Shown: positions 32,401-43,537 of the stretch, piece after piece
How the letters are laid out: each line of letters starts with the position of its first letter
Numbering within the stretch: position 1 is the stretch's first letter
DNA from: Trifolium pratense
Taxonomy: Eukaryota; Streptophyta; Magnoliopsida; Fabales; Fabaceae
DNA length: 64,000 bases
Assembly: GCF_020283565.1 (NCBI RefSeq)
Contig: NC_060063.1
Location: forward strand, 45,530,856-45,594,855
Direction: 5' to 3'
Program-made: the position numbers and the translations under genes
The notes under the pieces: generated by a model
Told to the model about the DNA's origin: nothing
Database searches by the model: none
What the model saw: the letters and a program-made list of their open reading frames with translations, nothing else

Positions 32401-34250
32401 TAAATGCTACGTGGCTCCATCTGGTTTCTCCATTTGATCCGACGGCGAAAGTTAGCCCGCCTTTCGCGCGTTAAGTCAAGGGTGTATTTTCTTTGGCATA
32501 GTGAAATGCCAGTAGGGGATCTAGCAACTTCAAACCCAAGAAAATACTTGAGAGATCCTAAATCTTTGATGCTGAATTTCTGGTCAAGGAGAGTCTTCAA
32601 GTGAGTAATTTCTGTCATATATGTACCTCCCAACATTAAGTCATCAACATACACCAAGATGGCGGTGAAACCAGTGCATGTTTTCTTTGTGAGGAGAGAA
32701 TAGTCAGCTTTGGATTGGCTATATCCTGAAGAAATTAATGTCTCGGTCAGTTTAGCATTCCATTGCCTACTTGCCTGTTTGAGCACATATAAGGATCTCT
32801 GTAACTTGCATACCATGTATTCTGCCATTTGTGAGCTCAATGAGTGTAACAATGGTGGAAGATGCTTGTGCGTTAGGCGCAAGTAGTGCCTAACTTAGCA
32901 GAGAAAGAATGAGCGCGCGCAGAGCTTGAAGGGAAGAAAAGAGAAGAAAATTTTATTATACTAACTGAATCATTACAATAACTATGGATAATGGATCTGT
33001 TTATATACAAATATGTAAGGCCTATAACTGACTCTAAGAGGTTGTAACTACCTCTAACAACCTGTAACAGCTTTTAACTAACACTATTTGACAGTTAGCT
33101 TGTTGCACAAGTAACTGTCTTATTCCTTCAATTCTTCACTATCAACAGTTTCCTAGTACGAAAACAGTTTAACTTTTGTTATAGAAATAGGTTATACACA
33201 AGCGCTTATAATGAAAAACCCTTAAGCTATCAGCTGCAAATTAAGTCGTTTATCCAAACAGGAAGATAATGTGCTCATCATAGCAACAATTAACAAAGAC
33301 TATATGAAGTTGGTGATTTTAGAACATACTTGTGTTGTAGCTCACTCCTAGCATCAACCAAACTATTTGCAAACTGAACAACCTGCATTTCAAAATTAAT
33401 TTTTTTTTATCATTTTGATTTAATTTATGTACAACATAAAGTTTTTTTACACCGTCAATCAATCATAACAGTCGGATCATAAAAATTGTTTGACTTTTAA
33501 TCATATCAACTTCTACTAAAGCCACACATACAAATGAATGTAAATTTATTTTGCACTATCATCTAATAATAATAATCATGTATTCTACCAACTACATCCC
33601 ACTTCTAAAGTCACACGGTGATTTGTTAGAGTGTAAATCTTTTTACACAGACTGTGTATCAAAATTAAATGCAAGTGAATTTGATTGATAGTGTAAATTA
33701 ATAAGTATTAGACGCGGTGAAAGAGAGGAACCTGTGAAAGTGACAATTTTTTGGATTCATCATACTGCGGTTTCATCTTCTTCTGCATAGCACTACTTGA
33801 AGAAGTAAACGGGTCCAAACGAACGGATTCGGGTCGGGTATCCAAACCCAAAATTTCTCTATTCATCTCCACACTCTTGTCATCATCAATTTCATCCTCA
33901 GAATTCGTCGTCATCGTCATCATCTTATTCTTCTTGGTTTTCCTCGTATTTTTCTTCTTCAATTCAGCCTGACCCGACTCCATTGTCGGGTTCGGGTCAT
34001 CTTCATCCGGAAATTGGGGTGGCGTATCGGAAACGAGAATTGGAGTTGGATCATCTTCGCTGGGTTGATGATGATGATGATGATGAAGTTGAGAATCAGA
34101 CGGAGAGGGAATTGTCGGGTCGTGAGTTTCCGGGTTACGGTTGAAACCGGGTTTTGGGTTTATGGGAGAGAAAAGAATTATGAATATGAATATGATAATG
34201 ATGAATGGAAGAATGAATGATAATGAGAAAATTGTTGGATCAAGCTTCAT
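29420..34250 (-). CDS. Unknown plant protein with N-terminal membrane anchor, 6 exons, 306 aa
   Basis: Minus-strand exons: 34250-33732, 33382-33330, 30306-30219, 30138-30040, 29824-29700, 29456-29420, all GT-AG with consistent phase, 306 residues. The start at 34250 places a strong hydrophobic anchor ([17 protein letters not shown]) at residues 9-26. An ATG at 34349 in the same frame is possible but would bury the anchor. A Pro/His/Asp/Glu-rich linker and a basic Lys-rich stretch follow (NTRKTKKNK). The second half looks like a conserved helical domain: [44 protein letters not shown], then [19 protein letters not shown] recognise it as a plant-wide type but cannot name a function. Intron 2 (30307-33329) contains a MITE, a copia element and a TIR element; transcripts should be checked. 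A broken copy lies at 9989-10555. Confidence 0.85.
30663..31005 (-). repeat. 3' LTR of the right copia copy (343 bp)
   Basis: TGTAAAGAG ... ATCAACA on the plus strand. The adjacent TGCCCCCTCAAGCTGG is the complement of a polypurine tract, fixing minus orientation. Confidence 0.92.
31774..32478. mobile_element. TIR element of 705 bp inserted in the copia RT code
   Basis: The ends are long inverted repeats of about 90 bp: TGACTTTAACACACGAAAGG left, and TGACTTAACGCGCGAAAGG from the inverted right end. Both continue through GGCTAACTTTCG and the TCCATTTGATCCGACGGCG region. The interior holds no transposase. A clear target duplication was not seen. Mutator-like or foldback by the long TIRs. Confidence 0.75.
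32816..33147 (-). repeat. 5' LTR of the right copia copy, 3' part trimmed
   Basis: Matches 30663-31005 and 14838-15176, but on the plus strand it starts at GTATTCTGCC and lacks the TGTAAAGAGTAGT beginning. The missing piece and the primer site were lost in the deletion joining it to RT. Confidence 0.88.
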
Positions 34251-35312
34251 TTGTGTAATTTTGTATTCACTGAAATGAAAATCAGAATAAAAATGGAATA
34301 CTATTAAGTGAGTAAAGTGAGTGAATAAAGTGTGGTGTTGATTTTCCACTTCCCAGATACCTAGCTAGATTAGATAGATTCATTTGTAACTAAATTTTTT
34401 TGTGTACAAATATTTTTTTTTGTCTAATAGTCTGGTGTTTTAAAATAGATAAGTGGCCCTCCTAATTGTAGTTGTGGTGATCGAATACTGATCATCTCTA
34501 TCAAGTGTAACATTAATCACCAATTAACCGATAATTGTTAATGTTAGTTTACAACTTAACCGAAACTACATATAATGCATTGTTGGGGGTAAAACACAAT
34601 ATGAACCATCACATGATTGGTCCTGTTGGTTATTAATTAATTTTAGGCTTAAATATCACATCCCTTTATGTATGTACGCGCTTTCTTGGTTTTAGTTCCT
34701 GTATCATATTCTTTTTGGTTTTAGTCCTGTATATTAAATCTTGTTGATTTTTGTCCTTCCCATTTGCGTTTGTAACTAATTAATTGATTATTTTTGTAGC
34801 TACAAACGCACTCGTTTTTTAACGGGAGGGACGAAAATCAACAAGATTTAACATACAGCGACTAAAACCAAAAAAATATGATACAGGGACTAAACCAAAA
34901 AAACGTATACATAGGCGAATGTGATATTTAAACCTTAATTTTAGCATGAGTTGAGGAGGATTGTACAAGCTAATTAAGGGTGATTTAAGCAGTTGGTGCG
35001 TAGTCCACAAATCATAGTTTAACCATCCTGCAAATTGAGCCGTTAAACGCAACCAAAACCGCGCATGCATTACCATAACACGCTGCTCCGCCCTTGTTTA
35101 GGACCTAAATGAGAAGAATCCAATGTAAGATTATAGAACTAATAGTGATATATAAATGGTACAACTGCCTCAATCTAGAATCCACCCTTGTAATTTCATT
35201 TCTCTGATTTTCTGATCCTTCTCATTTACATTGGATTCATTAATGCTTCAATTGTTTGAAATTTGAATCTCTAAATGTTGTATTGCATACTTGCTTTATG
35301 GGATATTTGTTA
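34251..35312. other. Upstream region of the 306-residue gene, with repeats
   Basis: Holds the presumed promoter and 5' UTR of the minus-strand gene, a SINE-like piece at about 34400-34560 (TGGTGATCGAATACTGATC) and the foldback MITE at 34645-34936. An 85-codon frame at 34819-35076 overlaps the foldback and is rejected. Confidence 0.4.
34645..34936. mobile_element. Foldback MITE, about 290 bp
   Basis: AGGCTTAAATATCACAT at the left is the inverse of the right end GTGATATTTAAACCTT. Arms pair over about 130 bp, for example AAATCTTGTTGATTTTTGTC with GACGAAAATCAACAAGATTT, around a short AT-rich centre. It resembles GGGACTAAAACC-type foldbacks. Confidence 0.85.
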
Positions 35313-35493
35313 AAATGTCTGGGCTCATCATGCCCGGTGGGAAAGCTCATCAGGCAAGTTTTTCTTGAAGGCTCAACAAAGTTTATGAGACATTTAAAAA
35401 TGCTTTTGGCACAACTTTCACAAATTTAGTTAGTTTCTATGTGCATGCATATTTTAATTCTTTAGTATCAATCAATGTCTCTTAACCTGCAGA

Positions 35494-35710
35494 AAGCCGT
35501 CATCGCAGCCTAAAGAAGACCTCGAGTTTTTGGCTGAATTTAGGTCTCGATTTCCATTTCCAGCAAATATCTCTGATAAAGACGTAGAAGAATTTGTGGC
35601 TGAATGGGAGTCTCGGCATCAAACAAATATAGGAGATGATTATAAAAAAAACAAATATAGGATATGTTGAAAGTGGCAAGAAGAAGGGAAAAAAGAAGGG
35701 CAGTTCCTGA
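35494..35710 (+). pseudogene. Short coding relic or last exon of an unrecognised gene
   Basis: After an acceptor-like CTTAACCTGCAG (ending 35492) a plus-strand frame reads LEFLAEFRSRFPFP, then DKDVEEFVAEWESRH, with clearly protein-like codons. A 28-bp direct duplication (ACAAATATAG at 35623 and at 35651) shifts the frame and brings TGA at 35668-35670. In the shifted frame the sequence continues to a Lys/Gly-rich end (GKKKGKKKG) and a stop at about 35709. A possible first exon, ATGTCTGGGCTCATC at about 35316, would use a GC donor, but its phase does not fit. Family unknown. Confidence 0.35.
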
Positions 35711-36818
35711 AGTACTTGTTCTAATTATAGGTTGGAATCATGTGAGTTATTAGTGAGTTATGCTATGCTTATCTTATGTTGTTTGTTGGCCACATAATTT
35801 TATGGCTCTATGGTGTAGAAAGACTATAATTTTATTGGTTAGGAGGTGTTATGTTTTTATTTTTGGTGTATTCTGTTGTTGGATTCTAGTTCTTGTGTAA
35901 CAGAAAAGACTATGTTTTGCTAATATTTGTGTGCTTCGAGATTAGTTATTATGTTCTGATTTCTTATTCTACATCACGTTTTAAAGATGAGTATTGCTAT
36001 GTGTCACCAGAGATTAACCTTGCGAACTCACCAATGTTTAAATAACTCCCAACCTCACTGGTGTTTCTTTTGTTTGAAATTCTATTGAGGTGGTAGACTT
36101 AGTAATGGAACTTGTTAGAGTCTTTGACTTAAACCTCAATGAAAAACATCTCACCATTTTAGAAATCTTCTGTTTCATCTCTGCAATTAACTGCAATTTT
36201 AACTATTACATGTATGTTCAATATTGTGTTCGCGTCTTGAAGCAAAATCAATGCATTTTTAATGAAACTATATTTAACTCGAAGCTTGTTGAAGACATTC
36301 TAATCGGAAAAACAAGAAAGAACAAAGAGTTAAAAGGATAATAACATAACATTTATTACAATGGAATGTTTCTTATAAGGAGAAAAAAGAAACTAAATAG
36401 CTCTCTCCCCATGAATCTACGAGGGAAAACAATTACAACAATAATAATTTTACAGGAAGCAAGAGACTTCCACACAATCAAAAACCAATTTGCAGCACAT
36501 GGACTCAATTGGCATCGTCTCAATGTGCATCATCAACCAACTTCACCTTCCTTCGCCTTTGTATAACAAGTCGAAACACCAATATATATACACACGCATA
36601 ATAACCACAATCATCACAGTAATTTACTATAGGCTTTTTTAACCAGATGGTGTGTTGTGTTTATCTGCAACTTCACCTTGGTAATGCCAAATTCAATGCT
36701 GGTGGTGATCTTAGAAGTATAGGCTTTAATAGAACCAAAAAACATGTATCGGATTACCAAATGAAGAAAAATATATTATATGATCTTTGTTCCGTTTATT
36801 TTCTAAGGTTGAAAATGA
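35711..36818. other. Intergenic region and beta-galactosidase 3' end
   Basis: AT-rich, no recognised gene. About 36560-36818 is likely 3' UTR of the minus-strand beta-galactosidase gene. Frames at 36090-36341, 36366-36566 and 36647-36856 show no domain and are rejected. Confidence 0.4.
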
Positions 36819-39800
36819 TCAGGTGCAAATGGCTTCTACTGCGAGTTTCTTCATGACATTTGGACATGGATCACCTCCGAAAATTTCAGGTGAAACTGTC
36901 ACGGTGCACGTACTTTGACCAACACAATTCTGCAACAATAAAGAATGTGTTAGAACTTAGAATAGCAACTCGGTTTTTCATGAGTCAAATCTGTGTTTGG
37001 TTATAGAATCCTACTCTCTATAAAAAAGAAACCATCCTAGAAAATATCGAACAAAAAGTAACAATACCTTTTGAAAGGCATCATATGACTTGTGAGCATG
37101 ACAACTTCCTTCGCGGTAGTTTCCACATGATCCTACTGGTGTACCAAAGCTAGCAAATTTGATCGATGATATTTTCTGTCCAGGACCACATGACAAATGT
37201 GCTTTCGGACTCACTGGTACCTTAACTTTACCAGAAGCTTGCATTTGATAGCTAACAAGATTTGGTTGCCACTCATAAATATCAGCACACACGCTATTGA
37301 TATCCCTTCTAACTAAAACCACGCCATTTGGATCCCCACCCAATTCCTCAAACATAACCAACAAATTCCCTGTTGGTTTCAGCCAGGAATGAGGAACATG
37401 ATACCTGAAATTATTAGCCAGCGATTAGTTCGTCTGGTTTTCTCATTGGTATTGAACAAAACTATTAGACCAGCTACATAAAATATATTTCATACCATCG
37501 TTGAGAAGCCTCGCCACAGTTAGTTCCACATTTTTTCTCATTATAAGTTCCTGCATAATTGCAATAATCACAAGAACCAGATGCTTTATAAGCAGGCCAG
37601 TATCGTCCAAGATGCTGTCCGTTTAACCAAACTTGACCTTTTCCCATGCTGTTCATGTCTAAAGCCAACGGTGCAACTCCAGCAGGTGCGTCAAAAGTAG
37701 TCTGTAATAGCATATAATGTAGTAACATTTATCAGACTAATAATTAATTGAAGATTACTATATTAAGAAGAATGGATTAATATAGCAAAACATAAACATA
37801 ATTATGATACTCACTTTGAACCAAGTCAATGGCTGCTTTCGAGAAACTAAATATCCTTGAAGCCAATCAACGGAGGAACTTCCACTGAGAGAATGGAGAC
37901 TCAAAGCTTCGCCTTTAAGACCAACCTTGTATGACCACTTCTGCCATGTTAAGTCCCTTCTCCCCTCATTGAGTCCGTTCAACGTGATTGGACCGAGAAC
38001 ACCAGCGTTCCATGTTTCAAAATGTGGACCAACATTCTGTATATTTATAAACGCACCCAATGAATAACAAAACATAGTCATGACATCAACTACCGTTCAT
38101 GTTTCTGAAAAATCAGTTGGTTTTGATGTGCAGAGATAATATATTTAGATATGTGCATGCGCACGCAGACAGAAATGGAAAGGGAGAAAACGAACCGGAA
38201 GCCCAACTGCAACACTCAGAAGGGAGATTTTGTTAACGCCAGCTCTAAGCTTCACACTTTCACTAAAAGTTAGTTTGGGGAAATCCACGCTTCCATATAC
38301 AGTTCCTGATCAAAAGAGGATAGATAATAGGCTCAATGTATTGAAGATGAAGTTGAATGGAAGCATTGATTAATATATCATGTCTTGAGAATTGATACTG
38401 ACCTGAGAGCTGACCGTTGATAAAAACATGCAAAGCATGGCCAGCAGATAATACTGTAAGAACAGGACCCTTTCCGTTCCTAAAAAATCCTTCATTGGAA
38501 TTGATCACAACACTAGAAACGAGAAAAGGAACTAGATAAGTATTCGACATGGAGAAACCAAATGAACAAATATATATACCGACAATGCAGAATTATATGC
38601 GACTCACTCTGTAGAGTACCACAAATAGTCAGATAAATCTCTTGTTGCATTTATCTGTTCCAACAAACCAGTCACAGTGAATGAACTATCATCAGTAGTT
38701 GTTGTCTCTTCATTAAATGCTTTCCAAGAGAGTCCTCCGTGAATAGGAACAGGGCTCATCTTCATCGTCGCGCTCTGCGAACCAACCTATATAAAGATTT
38801 CAAATCATCATTGTTGTTGAATATGCTACTTGGTCATTGGAAATAAAAGTTTGTTCAATTTTGTCCTCACCCTTGCAGTGTTATAAACAGTGTGTTTGCA
38901 GTTAGGAAGAATGCTAACAGACCAAGGAGGTAAGTTGTAATGCTGATTCCCGAACGACACTGTTGCATAAGATCGTGGGTTGTAGTTTGCAAGAAATGCA
39001 GCACAAGCTCCGGATTTCGATTTAAAAACATGAGCCTGTACATCAATGATGAAACATAAACATTTCTTCCAATTATTTCAAAGAACATTAGATAGGATTC
39101 AAAAATCTCAGACAACTTGATTTGAGATGTACCTCTTGATAGTTTCCTAGACGAGTTACAGTAGGATCTGCAGAAACTAAAGCAGGCTCGCAGAGTTTTA
39201 TTGCTCTGTGTAAATCCCTCAAATGACCCCACTTTGGCTGCCTCAGAAGCCCTGCATAGAGAAAACAATAATATAACTCATCTTTGAACTTCATGCGTAA
39301 CCAAATTCTATAAAAAAAACTATAAAACTGCGACTTAATATCAGTAGATATAGATCATACCGTATTCATCGAGAGGTGCATCATAATCGTAGCTTGTAGC
39401 AATAAAGGGACCACCGGCAGTTCTTCCAAAATTTGTTCCACCATGATACTAAAAAGAACAAAACAAAGAGGCTTAGTTGAATTTAAAAAAAAGGGCGAAA
39501 ATCCACACATCAACAAACTGAAATCAACTAATATTTAAGTTACCATGTAATAATTGATAAAGGATCCTCCTTTCTGTATAAACCTTGCAATTGAAAATGC
39601 CAAGTCTTCAGCAGGTCTATGAGGAACCGTTCCTCCAAAGCCGGTAAACCTACAAGGTTAAAAAAGGAATAAAGCAATGTTTTAATATTTTCCTTAAGAA
39701 AGCTAAGTAACAAGGCACAAAATGTGAGCTACAAATTTATTATACCAGCCAGTCCAAGCTTCTGTCCACATCTTTGGTTTGTATGCTTTGTTTGGAGAGA

Positions 39801-41836
39801 AATAATCACAATAGAAACCATTGCAAGTATTAATCTGCAAAATTTTGCACTAGAATTAGATGCTGGAAATGACCGCGAATCAAAGTTAACACAACATTAT
39901 CAGGAAAAATTGGATTTACATGCAAAAAGACAATATTTCTTCAACATATATAACTACATTTCTCTCTCCGTTGCTAAAAAGTTGGAAATTGACTAGTGTC
40001 AAATTTTGAATTTCAACCACATGTAGTGAAAAATCGAACGGACTAAACAAACGAAAATGTCAACCATGCAGTGAGTGTATTGAAGTTCCTTTCATTGAAA
40101 TCGAACAGTCCAAATTTAAAGTTTGGTAAATAAATAAAATAAAATAAAAAGCACAAGCCATTGATCAAATTCAAATGACTGAGATCTTTCTGCGGTCTCT
40201 ATTTGATTGGAGGGAATCCATTTCCTATCCCCACGAAGGACAAAGAGTTATAAAGATTAAGAATAATCTTAGTTTTTCGCCCTCCCTTTCCCTTTCTATC
40301 TCTCTTTTACTTTCTTATCAAATCATTTTTCTTTTCTCATCCCTTTCTATCATTTTCTTACTTACATTTCTCACAAACAACATATACAATCTACAACTTA
40401 AAAAGATTACAAATCAGGTTAACTTACGACAGGATCAGGAGCATCATCTTGTTTGCACATGACCCACGGAACACCGGTACCTAGTCCTACAGCCATATGA
40501 GCTGCCCATTGAGTATAGGCTTTTCCAGGAGCTCCAAGTTCATACTCCATAGGTCCATATTCATTTTCAATCTGTGCAAAAACAATGGTAGGTACCAAAA
40601 GACAATAACTTCATTACAATGAGTATATAACAAGATTGACATTTTTAAAATAAAAAATGGTTATTTAATTTACCTGAGATAGAATTATTGGACCACCCTG
40701 AGACTCATACAACCTTTCAGCTTTCATTATATTCACAATCTTTGTAGTAAATCTTTGCATTTGAAACTTCACCAAACATAAACATTAAAAAAGTCAAAAA
40801 ACAAGTTACTAGAAAGGTAAAGTAATAACATCAAATAGTTATATTCTTAAAGATATTACAATAACTGTTATCTCACCTTAAATGGTCCATTGTCTGTTCT
40901 GAAGCTGATACCTGGAACATACTTCAGCCAAACAGGAAAACCTCTAAAAAAATTAACCAAGTAAAATTGTTAATAAATTTCAAGTAACTATGATTTTTGT
41001 TTAAGTAAAAAACGTAATTAATATTAAACTCTTTCATTACCCAAAGTTCCATTCAGCACAAGCATATGGACCAATTCTTAGATGAACATATAGTCCTGCT
41101 TGCTGCACTAGCTTTATGAACTTCACCAAATCATAGTTCCCCTCAAAATAATACTTCAATAATCAAAATCAGAAAAAACACAAAATAATTAGTTCAAATT
41201 ACACTACAACCAAAACTAGCATAACAAACACCTATGAAGCACAGACACTCCTCAGACTAGGTGCGTCCCAGTGTCAGACACATGTCAGTGTCCAACACTG
41301 ACACCACACTGATACATATGATTAGGTTGAATTCAGTCATTTTCTTAAATTATTATTGGAGTGTGGTGTCAGGTGTCTGTGTCCATGCTTGATAGACAAA
41401 CATTGTTAAATTAAATGTTAATGTTAATTACTTTGCCAGGTGAAGGTTCATGTCCATTCCAGAAAACATAAGTTTGAATCACATCTAAACCTCCTTCTTT
41501 AGCCTTTTGGATAAGATCTGGCCACATCTGAAAAACAAAAACAACCTCAAATTTAGTAATAATCCAAACAAACAAAAAAATTCAATTTTTCTTCATAAAG
41601 ATTAAAACTTGAAAATACCCAAATGATAAAAATGAAAAACAAAAACAACCCATAAACACATTTCATGAAAATACCTCAGGGGTACTTCTGGGATAATGAA
41701 TAGACCCAGAAAGTAATATTCTTCTTTGTCCATTAATGGTGATAGCTTTATAATCATATGATACAGAAGCTTCACTATAATCAATCAGTGAAGTTGCAAG
41801 TATCACCAATAGCAACACATTTAGCTTGAAGCCCAT
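36819..41836 (-). CDS. Beta-galactosidase, GH35 with SUEL lectin domain, 18 exons, 838 aa
   Basis: Minus-strand exons: 41836-41675, 41527-41432, 41153-41041, 40943-40877, 40766-40674, 40571-40428, 39834-39746, 39649-39544, 39448-39361, 39251-39133, 39035-38871, 38786-38608, 38512-38403, 38305-38196, 38036-37815, 37701-37496, 37404-37068, 36929-36819. All are GT-AG and in phase, 838 residues. Signal peptide at residues 1-23 (start at 41836 chosen over an in-frame ATG at 41890 because it places the hydrophobic core at the N-terminus). GH35 catalytic domain: [14 protein letters not shown] with acid/base Glu181, and WTEAWTGWF with nucleophile Glu250, by family knowledge. A Cys-rich galactose-binding lectin domain lies at about 752-838 ([17 protein letters not shown]). 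Secreted to the cell wall; removes terminal beta-galactosyl residues from pectin or xyloglucan side chains. Closest to the plant BGAL1 type (inference). Confidence 0.96.
41232..41395. mobile_element. 164-bp MITE in beta-galactosidase intron 2
   Basis: Ends CTATGAAGCACAGACAC and GTGTCCATGCTTGATAG are inverted repeats. Flanks ACAAACAC (41224-41231) and ACAAACAT (41396-41403) differ by one base. Same family as 768-922 in the nonaspanin gene. Confidence 0.8.
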
Positions 41837-42250
41837 ATGATAATAATAAAAAATGTTCTCTTTACTTTGTGGGGTTTCAACTTTGAACACTTTATTCTAT
41901 GCTTTCTATGCTTCAATGTATAGATATAGAGTGAGAAATCATAAATATTGTAGCTTTCTTTGTTCAACTTTTGTTCTGTGGTTCAACTCTGGTTCTTTGC
42001 TTTTTGCAGAATGATGATTGAAAAGTGTGAAAGGAAGAAAAAAAGAGAAGTTGAAATGAAACTTTGAGAGAGGAGAGAGAGTGTGTTTGTTTTTGTCCCT
42101 TTTGGGAATTAAGGAAAATATTGTGTGAAAGTTTGTTATCTTTTGTTGTTGTTGGTGTTGTTGTAAAATGAATGTGGTTTGCAGCTGCATTTATAAACAT
42201 TCAAAAATGTGAAGAGTGGAGGGTGTAAATGTAAGGTAGACGGACCAAAC
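41837..42250 (-). promoter_or_regulatory. 5' UTR and promoter of the beta-galactosidase gene
   Basis: A TATA-like TTTATAAAT on the minus strand lies at 42189-42197, about 350 bp before the start codon. A CT-rich tract on the minus strand (complement of GAGAGAGGAGAGAGAG, about 42066-42083) lies in the presumed leader. Frames of 78-83 codons in this stretch may be upstream frames but show no conservation that I can judge. Confidence 0.45.
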
Positions 42251-42596
42251 TTTTTTCAAAGGATTTTGGGACCTACACTTTGTTTTTTTTTTCCATCCAA
42301 TGAAATTCTCTTTTTTTCTTTCTTTCATAATTTGTTTAGTTATAAGAAGGAATAATTTCTTTGGATAACCATTAATTAAGAAGTGTAGAAAAGATATATC
42401 ATTTTATGATATTTTTAATTTAATTGTTAATATAAATATTAAATTTATTAAAATATATATGGTGTAAAATTCATTTTGGTCCTCACAATTTTTTTACGGC
42501 TCAATCTTAAAGAGAATTTTATCGTTTATACCCTTTAAAGAATTAATTTATACAGTTGCGCATGGAGATATCAAATTCATACCAAAATTTTATTTA

Positions 42597-42930
42597 TTTT
42601 TTGGGCTTTGTTCCATAAAATTAAGCTACATAAGATAGCTTAGCTTATAAGATAGTTTTTACCGATAGCTAAAAAGTTAGTAAAATAAAATTAAAATGTT
42701 TGATAAATTTAGTTGTTGTAAGTACAAATGACATATATGTATTATTTTATGTGAGTGGGTAGTTGTTTTTGTGAGTGGGTAGTTTTTTATTAAAAAATAA
42801 ATAAAAATAAAAGATTAAGGTTAAAATTGGAATGAAAGGTAAAAAACTATAAGCTTAAATACCGCTCGAAATAGCATCTGAGAAAAGAAAAACTTTAAGC
42901 TAGTGAAAAAAACTTACCAAAGACCTTTAA
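42597..42930. mobile_element. AGCTTATAAGCT-type MITE, diverged
   Basis: Contains ATTTAGTTGTTGTAAGTAC, TTTTATGTGAGTGGGTAGTT and ACTATAAGCTTAAATACC in the same order as 1426-1672, so it belongs to the same family. Borders are approximate. The sequence after it (42931-43124) resembles a SINE-like GATTCGATCTTATGCTC fragment. Confidence 0.6.
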
Positions 42931-43124
42931 TTTTATGAAACAAAAGTCACTAGATTTGATCATAATAGTGGGTGAATTGGGTATTATGAATGAAATCTTA
43001 GATTCGATCTTATGCTCTATCGTAGTATTTTGTGTCGGAGATTACCACCGTTTACCGGTGATTAATCTCCAACCAAAAATATTGAAGACACAAAATACTT
43101 TGTCATTCTTCAGCCGTAAATTAG

Positions 43125-43253
43125 TACTCCTTCCGTCCCAAAATATAAGAGAAAATTGGTCAAAGAAAGTTGATGTATTTGGTTAAAAATATGGACTAAA
43201 TACATCAACTTTCTTTGACCAATTTTTCCTTATATTTTGGGACGGACGGAGTA
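43125..43253. mobile_element. Stowaway-type MITE, complete, 129 bp
   Basis: TACTCCTTCCGTCCCAAAAT at the left is inverted at the right (ATTTTGGGACGGACGGAGTA), with TA at both ends. The interior continues the palindrome (GGTCAAAGAAAGTTGATGTA with TACATCAACTTTCTTTGACC), giving an almost perfect hairpin. Confidence 0.92.
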
Positions 43254-43537
43254 TTTCATAAGTAGAGTTACAGATATATTTTTTTTTTGTTTACAGAGTT
43301 ACAGATATATTTGGTTAAGCTATGTTTGGTTTGATTGCTGAAAACGCGTTTTTCGTGATATTTTAAAGCGAAACGATCAGCGACAGAGGCTTCATTCCCA
43401 TTCTACTTGCATGCTTTTGCTTCCCATCATATATAAGATAAATAAAAATCAAAAATTAAACTTTTGGGTATATGCATAAGAACCTAATTGGCATTGCTTG
43501 AAAAAAATGTTAATGCCTAAAAATGTTGATTGGGTTT

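Larger units (their letters stand above)
30663..33147 (-). mobile_element. Internally deleted Ty1/copia element, right copy
   Basis: Flanked by GTTTC at 30658-30662 and 33148-33152. Minus orientation: 5' LTR remnant 33147-32816, then RT code ([35 protein letters not shown]) within about 32814-32490, a TIR insertion at 31774-32478, the RT end and RNase H code ([21 protein letters not shown]) at about 31760-31306, polypurine tract near 31006-31020 and 3' LTR 31005-30663. Gag, protease and integrase are lost by a deletion that joins RT to the LTR. A TAG stop near 31650 and a frameshift in RNase H further break it. Confidence 0.9.
22690..33185. repeat. Right copy of the direct segmental duplication (partner about 6210-15240)
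   Basis: Carries the F-box paralogue at 27118-28919, the intact 306-residue gene and the copia element with both LTRs. Extra pieces compared with the left copy are about 22765-22950, 23119-25092, 26262-26414 and about 26498-27010. The left border is approximate. On the right, similarity ends just past TTTTGTTATAGAA near 33185. Confidence 0.9.
30528..33263. mobile_element. MITE split by the copia insertion, in intron 2
   Basis: The left part starts GGGCCTATTTAGATCGAC at about 30532. The right part ends GTTTATCCAAACAGG near 33263; these ends are roughly inverted and carry AGCTTAT-like motifs. The copia with its GTTTC duplication sits between them. Limits are approximate. Confidence 0.5.

Noticed and set aside
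34349..34349. Alternative start for the 306-residue gene 99 bp upstream
   Set aside because: In frame, but it would place the membrane anchor internally; ATG 34250 gives a normal N-terminal anchor. Not excluded.
40175..40462. 95-codon plus frame
   Set aside because: Lies mostly within intron 6 of the beta-galactosidase gene on the opposite strand and is Ser/Leu low-complexity.
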